This document shows, one piece after another, positions 24,135-33,037 of a stretch of 64,000 bases of DNA. How positions within the stretch are numbered: the stretch's first letter is position 1; each line of letters begins with the position of its first letter. Source of the stretch: DAOUJI01 sp965197415 (GTDB taxonomy: Bacteria; Chloroflexota; Dehalococcoidia; Lucifugimonadales; JAGWBF01); the NCBI GenBank assembly GCA_965197415.1, contig OZ240207.1, forward strand, positions 2,356,001 to 2,420,000, written 5' to 3'. The translations under genes and the position numbers were made by a program. The notes under the pieces were generated by a model, which did no database searches, was not told the origin of the DNA, and saw nothing but the letters and a program-made list of their open reading frames with translations.

Positions 24135-25772
24135 ATGAAGAAAGTCCTGGTCATTGCTGCGGCCCTCGCCCTGATTGTCGGTGCGGTCATAGGTGTCGGC
24201 GCATACTTCATCATCCAGTCGTTGTCGCACCCGCCGGAAGACACATCCAAGTTCCTTCCCTTGGAAACAATCTTCTACGTTTCCATCAACCTGCGTCCCG
24301 GTCCGGGGCAGTCGATGAAAGCCAAGGAGATACTGGACCGGTTCAAGAAAAACCCCAAGTTCGAAGAGAAGCTGGACGAGCTGTACGACTCCATTGAGGA
24401 GGAATCTGGAATCGACGTAGAGGAGGAATTGTATCCATGGCTGGGGCCTGAGATCGCCTTCGCAGTGGTTGATTTCTCGGACATAGACGAAATCCCCGCA
24501 TTCGTCGCTTTCGTTGGTACGACCGACTACGACGCCTCCGAATCCCTGGTGCGCAAGCTGATAGCCCTCGACGAGTCCGAGGGCGGTGAGTACGAGGAGA
24601 CGGAAGTCAAGGGCTATGTCACCTTCGTGATCGAGCCCTACGGCGAGACGACTTATATAACCCTCACCAACGACTACGTCGTGGTCGCCGGCGAACGGGA
24701 ATTGTTGGAGTCCACCCTTGACAGGATGGACTCCGGGGGGGACCGGCAGCCCTCCCTGTTCGACAAGCCGGGGTTCCAGGAGGCGCGGGACGCGGCCCAG
24801 AGTCCCCGCTTCGGCATTACGTACGTTGACATCGCCGGAATAATCGAACAGCTGGGCGATGAAACCGACGAGGAATTCGAAGAATTCCTGGAGTTTTTCG
24901 GGGATAACCTCCCCGACTTCATAGTGGTCTCTTCGGCTTTCCTAGACAAGGGCATTCGGGTTTCCACGTCCTTTGACGCCCCCAACGATTGGTTCACCAT
25001 CGGATCCGAAAACTCCCTGGAATCGGCTGGACTGGCGCCAGAAGATACGGTGGGGTTGGTCTCTTTCGTTGGGACGGCGAACGCCTGGAACAAGATCAAA
25101 GAGGAACTCGATGAGAGCGGATCCTATGACGTTGACGAGTTCCTGGATGAGATAGAAGCTGAAATCGGCATTGACGTAGAGGAAGACATCTTCAGTTGGA
25201 TGACAGGGGAGTTGGCGTTCGCGATGCATATTCCCAGCGGCGTCTCTTTCGGTCTCGACCAAATTCATGCCAATGTATACGTGGAGTTCGACGACAGGGC
25301 CAAGGCGTTGTCCAGCATGGAGAAAATCCGGGCTTCCATGGAGGAATCCGGAGTCGAGTTCACCGACATTGAGGTCGAGGGAACCGACGCCGTGATCATG
25401 GACCTAGGCGACGACCAAGGGGACCTCGACCTTTCGCCGGGCTACATCGTTATGGACGATTACGTGGTCATCGGTACGACCGTGAAGTCTTTGCGGCAAA
25501 CTGTTGAGACGGCCCGGGGAGACATTCCGTCGTTGCGGGAAAGTTCGGCCTTCAATCGTCCACTGGCGGCGGCGGGAGACTCAACCGACTTCATGATATA
25601 CGGCAATATCAAACGGATAGTGGAAGCCGCGCTCGATCAGTTGGACGAAACGGAACTGGAAGAGTATGGGGACGACGCGGCCCCCTTCTTGGACCCGTTG
25701 GAGGCGTTTCTCGTGGGGGCTTCCTTCGATGAGGGCCTATTCACCTTTAGCGCGGTGCTCACCGTGGAGTGA
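24135..25772 (+). CDS. DUF3352-type membrane-anchored protein
   Basis: 545 residues from ATG 24135 (upstream starts would put charged text before the anchor). One N-terminal membrane segment (VLVIAAALALIVGAVIGVGA) anchors a large acidic outer domain. The domain is an internal duplication: GIDVEEELYPWLGPEIAFAV in the first half and GIDVEEDIFSWMTGELAFAM in the second, the DUF3352 pattern. Glu and Asp are strongly enriched. Function unknown; no enzymatic motif is seen. It has no co-directional close partner: the next gene is convergent, 14 bp away. Confidence 0.82.
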   Translation: MKKVLVIAAALALIVGAVIGVGAYFIIQSLSHPPEDTSKFLPLETIFYVSINLRPGPGQSMKAKEILDRFKKNPKFEEKLDELYDSIEEESGIDVEEELYPWLGPEIAFAVVDFSDIDEIPAFVAFVGTTDYDASESLVRKLIALDESEGGEYEETEVKGYVTFVIEPYGETTYITLTNDYVVVAGERELLESTLDRMDSGGDRQPSLFDKPGFQEARDAAQSPRFGITYVDIAGIIEQLGDETDEEFEEFLEFFGDNLPDFIVVSSAFLDKGIRVSTSFDAPNDWFTIGSENSLESAGLAPEDTVGLVSFVGTANAWNKIKEELDESGSYDVDEFLDEIEAEIGIDVEEDIFSWMTGELAFAMHIPSGVSFGLDQIHANVYVEFDDRAKALSSMEKIRASMEESGVEFTDIEVEGTDAVIMDLGDDQGDLDLSPGYIVMDDYVVIGTTVKSLRQTVETARGDIPSLRESSAFNRPLAAAGDSTDFMIYGNIKRIVEAALDQLDETELEEYGDDAAPFLDPLEAFLVGASFDEGLFTFSAVLTVE

Positions 25773-25786
25773 ACCGCCAGCGCCGG

Positions 25787-27070
25787 TCAGATAACCCCGA
25801 CCTGTTTCAGGTGGATGAGCCGCTCCCTGTCGATGCCCAAAACGCCCATGTAGACGTCCTTGTTATGCTGCCCGATTCTGGGGGCCGCGCGGCGCAGCTG
25901 GATAGGGCTCTCCCCCATCTTGATGTACGGACCCAGGTAGGTGACCATAGCGTCCACTTCAGGGTGGTAAAGCTCCAGCCAGAAGTCCCTGGCTTCCAGC
26001 TGGATGCTTTCCCGGATGTCCTTCACCGTGTTGCAAGGGCTCATTAGCAGACGGTGGCTGAGGGCCCGCGCGTAGATTTCTCCCTTGGTCTTAGTTGCCA
26101 GGAAGTCGGAAAGGGCCTGCTGTGTGGCCTGTTGAAGCTTGGCGCCTTCCTCTCCCGAAAGCGCCGTATCAATGGCGCTGTACCTGCTGTAGTCCACGTC
26201 GTTCATGAAGTCCGGTTTGACGCCGTCCTCCTCCATCCATTGGATCAGGCCTGGAACGGTGATGTCCCTGCCCGCGGTGCCGCCTCCCCCGATGTTGGCC
26301 ACGACGTAGCCGTCTTGGCATTGGAAGATGGACCTCAAAATATGGCCGTTCCGTTTTCGCGCCCCTCCGGCCCGCTCCATGTTGTTGCCCATGATGGGCG
26401 GGTGGTGGGTGGCGTTCATCAGGGTCCATATCACCGACGTCTGCATGGACACGTCGACCTGCTGTCCCTCCCCAGACTTGGTTCGCTGCCACAGTGCGGT
26501 CATGGTCCCGGCGGCTCCCTGGGCGCCGCCGTGGAGCTCCGCCTGCGGGAAGCTGACCCTTACCGGCGGGCGGTCATCATTGCCGCTGGCGTACTGCTGG
26601 CCCCCCATTGACCAGGCCACGATGTCCGTAGCCTTGAAGTGGGCGTAAGGGCCGGTCTGTCCAAAGGGCGTCATGGAAGTCATGATGAGGCCCGGGTTAT
26701 CCGCCGACAGGGCCTCGTACCCCAGGCCGAGGCTGTCCATGTACCCGGGTTTGAAAGACTCCAGGATGAAGTCGGACTTGGCGGCCAGCTTCTTGAAAAG
26801 CTCCCGGCCGTCGGCCGACTCGATGTCCAGCGTGATTCCCCGCTTATTCACGCAGTAGGCCCACCAGAAGAGGCTCTTCTCGGGATGGGGGTCGTCTTTG
26901 TAGAAGGGGCCTCTGAACCTAGCGTTGGAGCCGCCGACGGGTTCCACCTTGATGACGTCGGCGCCCATGTCGGCCAGCACCTTGCCGCACCAGTTGAACC
27001 CGCCCTCGGTCAGGTCGAGGGCCCGGTAGGGCGTCAGGGGAGAGTCGTCGGGTTGTTGGTTGGATGCCAT
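25787..27070 (-). CDS. class III CoA-transferase (CaiB/BaiF family)
   Basis: 427 residues from ATG 27070, with GAGG 6 bases upstream; longer open frame before it is not family-like. Hallmarks: YRALDLTEGGFNWCGKVLAD, LGADVIKVEP-type text (MGADVIKVEPVGGSNAR), CVNKRGITLDI, and DFILESFKPGYMDSLGLGY, where the Asp-like nucleophile region and CoA-binding loop lie. These enzymes move CoA between organic acids in the cytoplasm, often in breakdown of unusual acids. Divergent from the aldo/keto reductase gene. Substrate unknown. Confidence 0.9.
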   Translation of the reverse strand: MASNQQPDDSPLTPYRALDLTEGGFNWCGKVLADMGADVIKVEPVGGSNARFRGPFYKDDPHPEKSLFWWAYCVNKRGITLDIESADGRELFKKLAAKSDFILESFKPGYMDSLGLGYEALSADNPGLIMTSMTPFGQTGPYAHFKATDIVAWSMGGQQYASGNDDRPPVRVSFPQAELHGGAQGAAGTMTALWQRTKSGEGQQVDVSMQTSVIWTLMNATHHPPIMGNNMERAGGARKRNGHILRSIFQCQDGYVVANIGGGGTAGRDITVPGLIQWMEEDGVKPDFMNDVDYSRYSAIDTALSGEEGAKLQQATQQALSDFLATKTKGEIYARALSHRLLMSPCNTVKDIRESIQLEARDFWLELYHPEVDAMVTYLGPYIKMGESPIQLRRAAPRIGQHNKDVYMGVLGIDRERLIHLKQVGVI

Positions 27071-27262
27071 AGCCGCCTCGTGGGCCCAGGGAATGCAAAA
27101 GGCCGTACGCCGGTAAAACGTCTGGGCCATTATATTCAAGCCGTTGCTGCGTATCAACCGCCGCACTCGATGCGCCCGCCGAGGTCCCCAAACTTGCATA
27201 GATACTCAATCAAAGCTAAGCTAGGGCAATCCCCCCGCCGACCGGCGTTCTAGAGGTGAGCT

Positions 27263-28240
27263 ATGGAGTATAGGCGCCTGGGCAACTCCGGCCTCAAGGT
27301 GTCCGTGCTGGGCCTGGGCTGCAACAACTTTGGCGGCCGCACAGACGAATGCCAGTCCAACCTGGTGCTCGACCGGGCCCTGGAGATTGGCGTCAACTTC
27401 ATCGACACGGCCAACCAGTACAGCAAGGGCGAGTCGGAAGAAATCATCGGACGAGCCCTCAAGAGCCGCCGTCGGAGCGATATTGTCCTGGCCACCAAAG
27501 GCGGAAGCTTGTGGGCATCGGGACCTAACGAGAGCGGAGCTTCCCGGAAGCACATCACCGACTGCGTTGAGGACAGCCTTAGCCGCCTGGAGACGGATTA
27601 CATCGACCTCTACTACATACACCGCCCAGACCCGAACACTCCCATCGAGGAGACCCTGAGGGCGCTGGACGACCTGGTCCGTCAGGGCAAGATACGCTAC
27701 ATAGGTTCCTCCAACTACGCCGCGTGGCAGGCGTGCGAGGCGCTGTTCACGGCCAAGGCGTCGGGTCTCTCCAACTTCATCTGCGCCCAGAACGAATACA
27801 GCATGCTCAACCGCGGGGTGGAAAAGGAGCTAGTTCCTTTTTGCAGCGCCCACGGCGTGGGAATCGTTCCGTACTGGCCCTTGTCAGGAGGCTTCCTCAC
27901 CGGAAAGTATCGCCAAGGGGAGGGCATCCCCCAAGGGAGCCGCTTCGACCACGCCAGCAAGACCCGGCCTGCACAGGTCGCCCTGGCCAAGTCCTACCAG
28001 GAGCGCTTTCTGACCGAAAGCAACTTCGGTCTCATGGCGCGGCTGGAGGAGTTCGCAGGGCAGCATGGGCACACGGTCGGCGAAATGGCTCTGGCGTGGC
28101 TCGCGTCGAACCCTGCCGTAAGCTCAATAATCGCAGGGGCCAGCAGACCTGAGCAGGTGGACGCCAACGCAAAAGGCGTCGAATGGGCCATGTCCCCGCA
28201 GGAAATGTCAGAGGTGAACGAAATACTGGACTCAGCTTGA
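27263..28240 (+). CDS. aldo/keto reductase
   Basis: 325 residues from ATG 27263 behind GAGGTGAGCT. It begins MEYRRLGNSGLKVSVLGLG, typical of the NADPH-dependent (beta/alpha)8 reductases of the YhdN/Tas type. The catalytic tetrad is visible: Asp in FIDTANQYSKG with its Tyr, Lys in LATKGG, His in YYIHRPDP. C-terminal IIAGASRPEQVDANAKG binds the cofactor phosphate. It probably reduces an aldehyde or ketone. It lies 36 bp ahead of the malate synthase gene. Confidence 0.92.
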   Translation: MEYRRLGNSGLKVSVLGLGCNNFGGRTDECQSNLVLDRALEIGVNFIDTANQYSKGESEEIIGRALKSRRRSDIVLATKGGSLWASGPNESGASRKHITDCVEDSLSRLETDYIDLYYIHRPDPNTPIEETLRALDDLVRQGKIRYIGSSNYAAWQACEALFTAKASGLSNFICAQNEYSMLNRGVEKELVPFCSAHGVGIVPYWPLSGGFLTGKYRQGEGIPQGSRFDHASKTRPAQVALAKSYQERFLTESNFGLMARLEEFAGQHGHTVGEMALAWLASNPAVSSIIAGASRPEQVDANAKGVEWAMSPQEMSEVNEILDSA

Positions 28241-28276
28241 CCCTGTCCCACTCACCCTGCCCTTTAGGAGGCAGAC

Positions 28277-29983
28277 ATGACGTCTCAAGACCGAGTTAGA
28301 TTCACCCCCGTCGCTGGCGTGTCGGACCTGTTCACGACCGAATTCTGCGAATACCTGTCATCCCTCCATGACAAGTTTACGCCCAGAGTGCACCAGCTCC
28401 GGGAAACACGAGTCGAGGTCCTGGATCAGGCCCTCAATCACGGCAAGCTGCCGGACCACCTTCCCATGTCGGAGATAAACACCGGCGACTGGCAAACGCC
28501 CGAACCGCCTGAGGAACTCATGAGGCCGGGCATCGAGATATCGGGTCCCGCCTCCCTGACGGCCATGTTCATCAACGCCCTGAACCCCGGGCCTGAAGGC
28601 GAGAGGGCCGTGGGCGACCTGGACGACGACGAGGACTCGGGAGGACACAGGTTTGAGGACACCGTGGCCGCGGCCCTGAACCGTTTCCACGCCGTACAAC
28701 GCACGTTGAGCTTCCACAACCCGGAACGGCAGCGGGACTACTTTATCCAGGAAGGAGACATTCCCTTCTTCATGCACCGGGAACGGGGGTTGCACCTGGA
28801 CGAACCCGAGGTGACGGTGGACGGCCAGTCCATTCCAGCAACAATCCTGGGAACGGCCCTAACCATCTACCACGCAGGTAGGGCACAGATAGAGCGGGGC
28901 CAGGGGGTATATTTCTATCTGCCTAAGATGGAGTCCGCCGAGGAGGCGTCCCTCTATCGGGACATTTTCGACGCCTCCTTCCAGAGCTTGGACCTGCCCG
29001 ACGCCGCTGTCATAAGAGCCATTCCTCTCGTCGAGTCGCTTCCAGCTGTCTACCAGATGGAGGAGATGCTCTACGCCCTTGGCCCATACGCCGCTGGGCT
29101 GAACGCGGCACGCTGGGACCTGAAGGCTTCCATACTGGAGTTCGTTATGGCGGACCCGAACTCGGTATGGCCGGACCGCTTCGGCGTGGACATAAAGACG
29201 ACTCCCTTCCTAGGCAACATATTCCGCAGGCTGGTGGCGGTGTGCCTCAAGCGGGGTGGGGCGCCCATCGGAGGCATGGCCACGGCGCTGCCCGCTCGGG
29301 ACGACGAGACTAACCGCGCCGCCGCCGAGACCATCAAGAACGACAAGGTCTGGGAGGCGGAACAGGGTTTCCTGCGGGCCTGGGTGGCCCATATATTCCA
29401 CATGAAGACCGCCGCCGACCCCTTCAGGGAACTCCGTGCGACAGGCTGGCAGCCCACTCCCGAAATGGGAGACCCGGACAACTACCCCGTGTCCATAGAC
29501 GTCCCCGAAGGCCCCGTTACCATGGAAGGCACCCGCCGGAACGCCCGCATGATCATCGAGTACCTGGAGGGATGGCTCAACGGACGGGGGGCCAAGGGCA
29601 TCGACAGCCTGGCCGGAAGGCCCGGAATCCACCCGCCCCTGATGGAAGACCTGGCCACAGGCCGCATATCCGTGGCCCAGGTCGCACAACGTATCATCCA
29701 CGAGACCGTGGCCCAGGACACGGAAGAGGTGCATGACCTGCCGGTCGTGAGGCGGATTCTGCTGGATGAGATGGGAGACATCCTCGACCAGGCCAAGCGG
29801 TCGCTCTCACCCGACGACCTGGACGCCCAACAAGCTTTCCGCGAAGCGGAGGTGGGCTACAGGAAGGCGACGAAAATCGCCCTGCGGTGGATAAAGAACT
29901 ACACGGAGTTCAACTTCCGCAGCCTGGGTTCATACACCCGCGCCGATCTGGAGGCCATAGCCGCCGCCCCCGACGCCTTCTAA
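28277..29983 (+). CDS. malate synthase (type A-like), divergent
   Basis: 568 residues from ATG 28277 (GGAGG upstream). Shared with malate synthase A: GPASLTAMFINALNPG, RERGLHLDE, GVYFYLPKMESAEEA, PLVESLPAVYQMEEMLYAL, GLNAARWD. It joins acetyl-CoA and glyoxylate to give malate, the second step of the glyoxylate shunt. The normal HMADFEDA text after the first motif is replaced by a VGDLDDDEDSGG insert, so it is a divergent member. No isocitrate lyase gene is nearby; glyoxylate could come from another route. It follows the aldo/keto reductase in the same direction. Confidence 0.87.
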   Translation: MTSQDRVRFTPVAGVSDLFTTEFCEYLSSLHDKFTPRVHQLRETRVEVLDQALNHGKLPDHLPMSEINTGDWQTPEPPEELMRPGIEISGPASLTAMFINALNPGPEGERAVGDLDDDEDSGGHRFEDTVAAALNRFHAVQRTLSFHNPERQRDYFIQEGDIPFFMHRERGLHLDEPEVTVDGQSIPATILGTALTIYHAGRAQIERGQGVYFYLPKMESAEEASLYRDIFDASFQSLDLPDAAVIRAIPLVESLPAVYQMEEMLYALGPYAAGLNAARWDLKASILEFVMADPNSVWPDRFGVDIKTTPFLGNIFRRLVAVCLKRGGAPIGGMATALPARDDETNRAAAETIKNDKVWEAEQGFLRAWVAHIFHMKTAADPFRELRATGWQPTPEMGDPDNYPVSIDVPEGPVTMEGTRRNARMIIEYLEGWLNGRGAKGIDSLAGRPGIHPPLMEDLATGRISVAQVAQRIIHETVAQDTEEVHDLPVVRRILLDEMGDILDQAKRSLSPDDLDAQQAFREAEVGYRKATKIALRWIKNYTEFNFRSLGSYTRADLEAIAAAPDAF

Positions 29984-30101
29984 TCCCTACGGCCAAGCGT
30001 TGACCTCCCAGAGTCCTGAGCGATAGAATCCCAAGACGACGCCCGGCGATGTTGCGGGCGTCCGCCGCCCATCTTGCTACATCACCTTCGAGGGGGGAAG
30101 A

Positions 30102-30326
30102 ATGGCCCGCAAACTAAACATCAACGTAGACCACAACGTGTGCGTGGGCAACAATATGTGTGTTGGCATTGCCACAAAGACTTTCGGCCTGACGGAAGAG
30201 CGACAGTCCCAGGTGGAGAACCCCGAAGGCGACACGGAAGAGCTGATTATGGAAGCCGCCGAGAACTGCCCGGTCAGCGCCATCACCGTGGTGGACGCCG
30301 AGACCGGCGAGCAGCTTTTCCCCTAG
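30102..30326 (+). CDS. small ferredoxin, single 3Fe-4S type cluster
   Basis: 74 residues from ATG 30102 behind GAGGGGGGAAGA. Cys pattern C-x5-C (VCVGNNMCVG) near residue 14 and a single later Cys-Pro (NCPVSAI) near residue 56. This is the spacing of the 3Fe-4S ferredoxins that feed cytochrome P450s and similar oxygenases. It lies alone, 118 bp after malate synthase; no P450 is in the window, so the partner is unknown. Confidence 0.88.
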   Translation: MARKLNINVDHNVCVGNNMCVGIATKTFGLTEERQSQVENPEGDTEELIMEAAENCPVSAITVVDAETGEQLFP

Positions 30327-30444
30327 GCAGCGGCTATATCTTGCGTCAAGGGCCTCCAGCGCATCCTCCGCTGCCTCGCTGGGCCTGCGGCGGCGGAATC
30401 CCGTACCCGTCTCCCCGTGAACCACATTCCCAAGGAGCGTCCCA

Positions 30445-31281
30445 ATGCCCTACGTTCAAGTCAACGGCCACGACATCCACTACGTTGTAGACGACCATAC
30501 TGACGCTGGAGCCGTCCCGGAGACGGTGTTCATGCAGCACTTCATCTTCGGCAGCGCCCAGCAGTTTCACCGCTGGACGCCTACACTGTCTCGGGACTAC
30601 CGGCTCATCCGCATGGACCGTTGGGGCAACGGCCTTTCCTCGACGCCGCCTATGGGCCATGAGTTCACCCTGGAAGGAGTCCTGTCCGACTTCGACGCTT
30701 TCCTGGACTCAATGTACCTGGACAAGGTCCACTATGTGGGGGTGTCCCTGGGAGGCGTCCTGGGGGCCGCCTATGCCGCAACCCGTCCTGGGCGGGTCAA
30801 GAGCCTGGTTCTGACCTCTACGCCCTGCTGGATAAAGCCCCCAACACAGAACAGCTGGGCCAGGGAGGGATATCCCGACGGCGCCGCTTCCGTCCACGCT
30901 TTGGGTTCGGAGACGTGGGCGCTGTTGGGCTGGATACGTGGAATGGTGCCCGACGCCTCACCCGCCCGGGTGATGACGGCCCAGAAGCTAGCCCAGCAGA
31001 CGGGTCTGATGCAGCCTCACACCATCGCGGCCCTCCAGAAGATGGTCAGCCAACGGAGCTTCGACATTACTCCCATGCTGGCGGACATAAAGGCGCCCAC
31101 TCTGCTCCTGTCGCCGGACAACAGCGCAAACACAGCTATCGAAGAGCAGAATATGATGCGGGACACAATCCCGAACTGCGAACAGATCGTGTTCGAGGAC
31201 GCTTCCCACTACATCGCCAACGACCAGCCCGACCGTTGCGCCAAGGCTGCGTTGGACTTTATCCGCCGACATTCCGGCTAG
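30445..31281 (+). CDS. alpha/beta-hydrolase
   Basis: 278 residues from ATG 30445 (AAGGAG at 7 bases). Alpha/beta-hydrolase fold: nucleophile elbow GVSLGG (Ser near residue 102), acid in LLLSPDNS, and His in EDASHYIAND. The oxyanion region is MQHFIFGS, without the usual HG motif. Likely an esterase or C-C bond hydrolase; substrate not predictable. No signal peptide, so cytoplasmic. Confidence 0.88.
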   Translation: MPYVQVNGHDIHYVVDDHTDAGAVPETVFMQHFIFGSAQQFHRWTPTLSRDYRLIRMDRWGNGLSSTPPMGHEFTLEGVLSDFDAFLDSMYLDKVHYVGVSLGGVLGAAYAATRPGRVKSLVLTSTPCWIKPPTQNSWAREGYPDGAASVHALGSETWALLGWIRGMVPDASPARVMTAQKLAQQTGLMQPHTIAALQKMVSQRSFDITPMLADIKAPTLLLSPDNSANTAIEEQNMMRDTIPNCEQIVFEDASHYIANDQPDRCAKAALDFIRRHSG

Positions 31282-31326
31282 ATCGGGCAAAGCAGCGTCA
31301 ACGGCAACCCTGGATATCGAGGCCGA

Positions 31327-31440
31327 GTGTTGAAGACTGGTCCGACGCGGAAACAATGGGTCCTGTTGGCTGTTCTCGCGGCCGCTGTCGGCCTGCTGAT
31401 CAGGTGGTTGTGGAAGAGGCGTTCCGAGCCGGGGGCTTGA
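31327..31440 (+). CDS. 37-residue single-span membrane protein
   Basis: GTG 31327 (or TTG 31330) follows GAGG closely and opens 37 codons ending at TGA 31440. The peptide has a basic N-terminus (KTGPTRKQ), a hydrophobic span of about 17 residues (VLLAVLAAAVGLLI) and a basic end (WLWKRRSEPGA), as in many small bacterial membrane proteins. It begins 45 bp after the hydrolase stop in the same direction. Evidence is composition and ribosome site only. Confidence 0.45.
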   Translation: MLKTGPTRKQWVLLAVLAAAVGLLIRWLWKRRSEPGA

Positions 31441-31469
31441 TATCCCGCCAGCCTTAGGGAGAGCCTTGG

Positions 31470-31778
31470 TTAGCCTGACTCTCCCGCCCGTCGCATGGCC
31501 TCCATGCCGTCTTCGTTGGTCATTAGGACAGTGGTCTTGAGGCTCTTCAACGAACCGCCGGCGGACGCCGCGGCCGAAAGGGCGATCATCGAAACGTCAT
31601 CGGGCATGTCGAATATAGCCACTGCATCGATGTCTCCGAAAGCAAAATACAGCAGCTCCAGCGAGCCTCCCAACGCCTCAGCGGCCGACCTCACGACGGC
31701 TACGCAGTCCTCCGGGTTGGCCATCAGTTCGGCAGTCCCCACATCCGTGTAGGCGCCTTCCACTAAATACTTTGGCAT
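31470..31778 (-). CDS. GYD-domain protein (second of a tandem pair)
   Basis: 102 residues from ATG 31778 (GGAGA 6 bases upstream). The pattern MPKYLVEGAYT, then LGGSLELLYFAFGDIDAVAI and SLKSLKTTVLM, is the GYD family, named for a conserved Gly-Tyr-Asp that here reads GDID. These are small ferredoxin-like fold proteins with no proven function, frequent in Chloroflexota and actinobacteria. It follows a paralogue by 27 bp, so the two are probably co-transcribed and may form a heteromer. Confidence 0.82.
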   Translation of the reverse strand: MPKYLVEGAYTDVGTAELMANPEDCVAVVRSAAEALGGSLELLYFAFGDIDAVAIFDMPDDVSMIALSAAASAGGSLKSLKTTVLMTNEDGMEAMRRAGESG

Positions 31779-31805
31779 AACGTCTCTCCTATTCCGGCAA
31801 CGGGA

Positions 31806-32138
31806 CTAACCCGCCCCTCCAGACGATGCCGCCCCGAGACTGGCGGCCAGTTTCATTCCCGCCACTGCGTCTTCAGGGGGAATCAGGACGGTGGTCTTGA
31901 GCTTGGTGACTCCGCCCCGTGACCTGACTCCCATAACAGCCTGAGCGATGGTTATGTGGTCGGGCAGTTGCAATATCACAACGATGTCATAGTCTCCAAA
32001 GGTGAAATAGGTGGCCTCGACCTTGCCGCCGAACTTCTCCGCGGCCTGTTTCATCGCAGTCCCGCCCGGGCCGGGACTCGCCGTCAGTCTTTGCAAGGCT
32101 TCCTGTGAATAGGACGCCTGGACCATATAGTGCGCCAT
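31806..32138 (-). CDS. GYD-domain protein (first of a tandem pair)
   Basis: 110 residues beginning MAHYMVQASYSQEAL. Family pattern: FGGKVEATYFTFGDYDIVVI and GGVTKLKTTVLIP. It keeps the normal GDYD text, unlike its neighbour. A short Gly/Ala-rich tail (LGAASSGGAG) follows. It sits 15 bp after the dUTPase-like gene on the same strand. Function unknown. Confidence 0.84.
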   Translation of the reverse strand: MAHYMVQASYSQEALQRLTASPGPGGTAMKQAAEKFGGKVEATYFTFGDYDIVVILQLPDHITIAQAVMGVRSRGGVTKLKTTVLIPPEDAVAGMKLAASLGAASSGGAG

Positions 32139-32153
32139 TTGCAGCGCTCCTCT

Positions 32154-32705
32154 CTATCGGACCTCTCTAGTATCGTGCTCCAACAGGTTCTCCAGCTGAA
32201 ACCGCCCCTGGTATATCAACTCGCTGTCGACGCTCTTGGCCAGGTGGATGAACACGATTTGCATTATCCTGGCGTTCTGGCGAACCCTCCACCCGTGAGG
32301 ATTGTACACCGTGAGCAGCGCCTGTGAGCGTCCCTTGTAGCCGGCGTCCCACACCGCGGTGTGAATGGCCACTCCGCTGCGTAGCAGGCTGGACCGTGGC
32401 CTGGCGAAAGCCATCAGGTCCTGGGGTAGATGCACGACCTCGTTTAGTGCAATCAGGTAAGGGCCGGGCGCCAGGGTTGCGTAGCCGTCGCCGTCGAACC
32501 CCAGCGGCGTTGTCTCCGACAGGCTTGACCGCTCAGCGCCGTTAGGCATGGCTCCTGGGGATATGAAGGTTGAGACCTCTTTCAAGGTGAGGTCGAAACC
32601 ATTGGGCTGAATCTGGGAGTCCAGGTCAACGATGCCTTCTATCAGAGGCTCCGGTCCTTGGACCAGCGCCATGATGCTTTCCCGGTCCAGTACGCCCGCT
32701 CCCAT
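32154..32705 (-). CDS. dUTPase / dCTP deaminase-family protein
   Basis: 183 residues from ATG 32705, with GAGGG 6 bases upstream; a TTG at 32720 is less likely. Motifs of the trimeric Dcd/Dut fold: QPNGFDLTLKE, ARPRSSLLRSGVAIHTAVWD, AGYKGRSQALL and NARIMQIVF. Dcd has a catalytic Glu just after the Gly-rich GYEG-type motif; here the text is GYKGRSQALLTVYN with no acid, so dUTP hydrolysis is more likely than dCTP deamination. Either activity lowers dUTP and supplies dUMP for thymidylate. Confirming the substrate needs biochemistry or a tree. Confidence 0.85.
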   Translation of the reverse strand: MGAGVLDRESIMALVQGPEPLIEGIVDLDSQIQPNGFDLTLKEVSTFISPGAMPNGAERSSLSETTPLGFDGDGYATLAPGPYLIALNEVVHLPQDLMAFARPRSSLLRSGVAIHTAVWDAGYKGRSQALLTVYNPHGWRVRQNARIMQIVFIHLAKSVDSELIYQGRFQLENLLEHDTREVR

Positions 32706-32813
32706 CCGACACCCTCGCAAAAAGGATTGCCAATTCTAACACGCCGCACCAGTTTTGCGGGCCTCTCCGGTTTTCGAGAAGGTTTTTCGATTTCCGGCCG
32801 GATGCGTCCCCTC

Positions 32814-32908
32814 TGTCATTTCGAACGAAGTGAGAAATCTAAAATCGTTCGTCAGCGGAACAGTGTAAAGGCAAAGACAATAGACCCCTCGCTTCGCTCG
32901 GCGTGACG
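32814..32908. repeat. MITE-like interspersed inverted repeat, second copy
   Basis: TGTCATTTCGAACGAAGTGA at the left (32814-32833) and the inverted TCGCTTCGCTCGGCGTGACG at the right, with about 55 unrelated bases between. It is the same family as 628-786 but with a shorter centre. It lies in the 332-bp gap between divergent genes at 32705 and 33038; no coding content. Confidence 0.6.
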
Positions 32909-32939
32909 ATTGGACGAATCCGCTCCGCCGCCGCTGACG

Positions 32940-32968
32940 TTGTGGCAGGTCATGCACAGGGCTACAAT
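32940..32968 (+). promoter_or_regulatory. promoter of the F420-type oxidoreductase gene
   Basis: TTGTGG (32940-32945), 17-base spacer, TACAAT (32963-32968); start point near 32975, about 60 bp ahead of the ATG at 33038. Confidence 0.5.
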
Positions 32969-33037
32969 GAGTACAGTAGGTTCGCGTCAGGCGGACGTAT
33001 CGGACCACACGGGACAACGGGCAGATAGGGGGCAGGT

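Noticed and set aside
25769..27253. Plus-strand open frames opposite the CoA-transferase
   Set aside because: The minus-strand protein has clear class III CoA-transferase text; the antisense frames do not.
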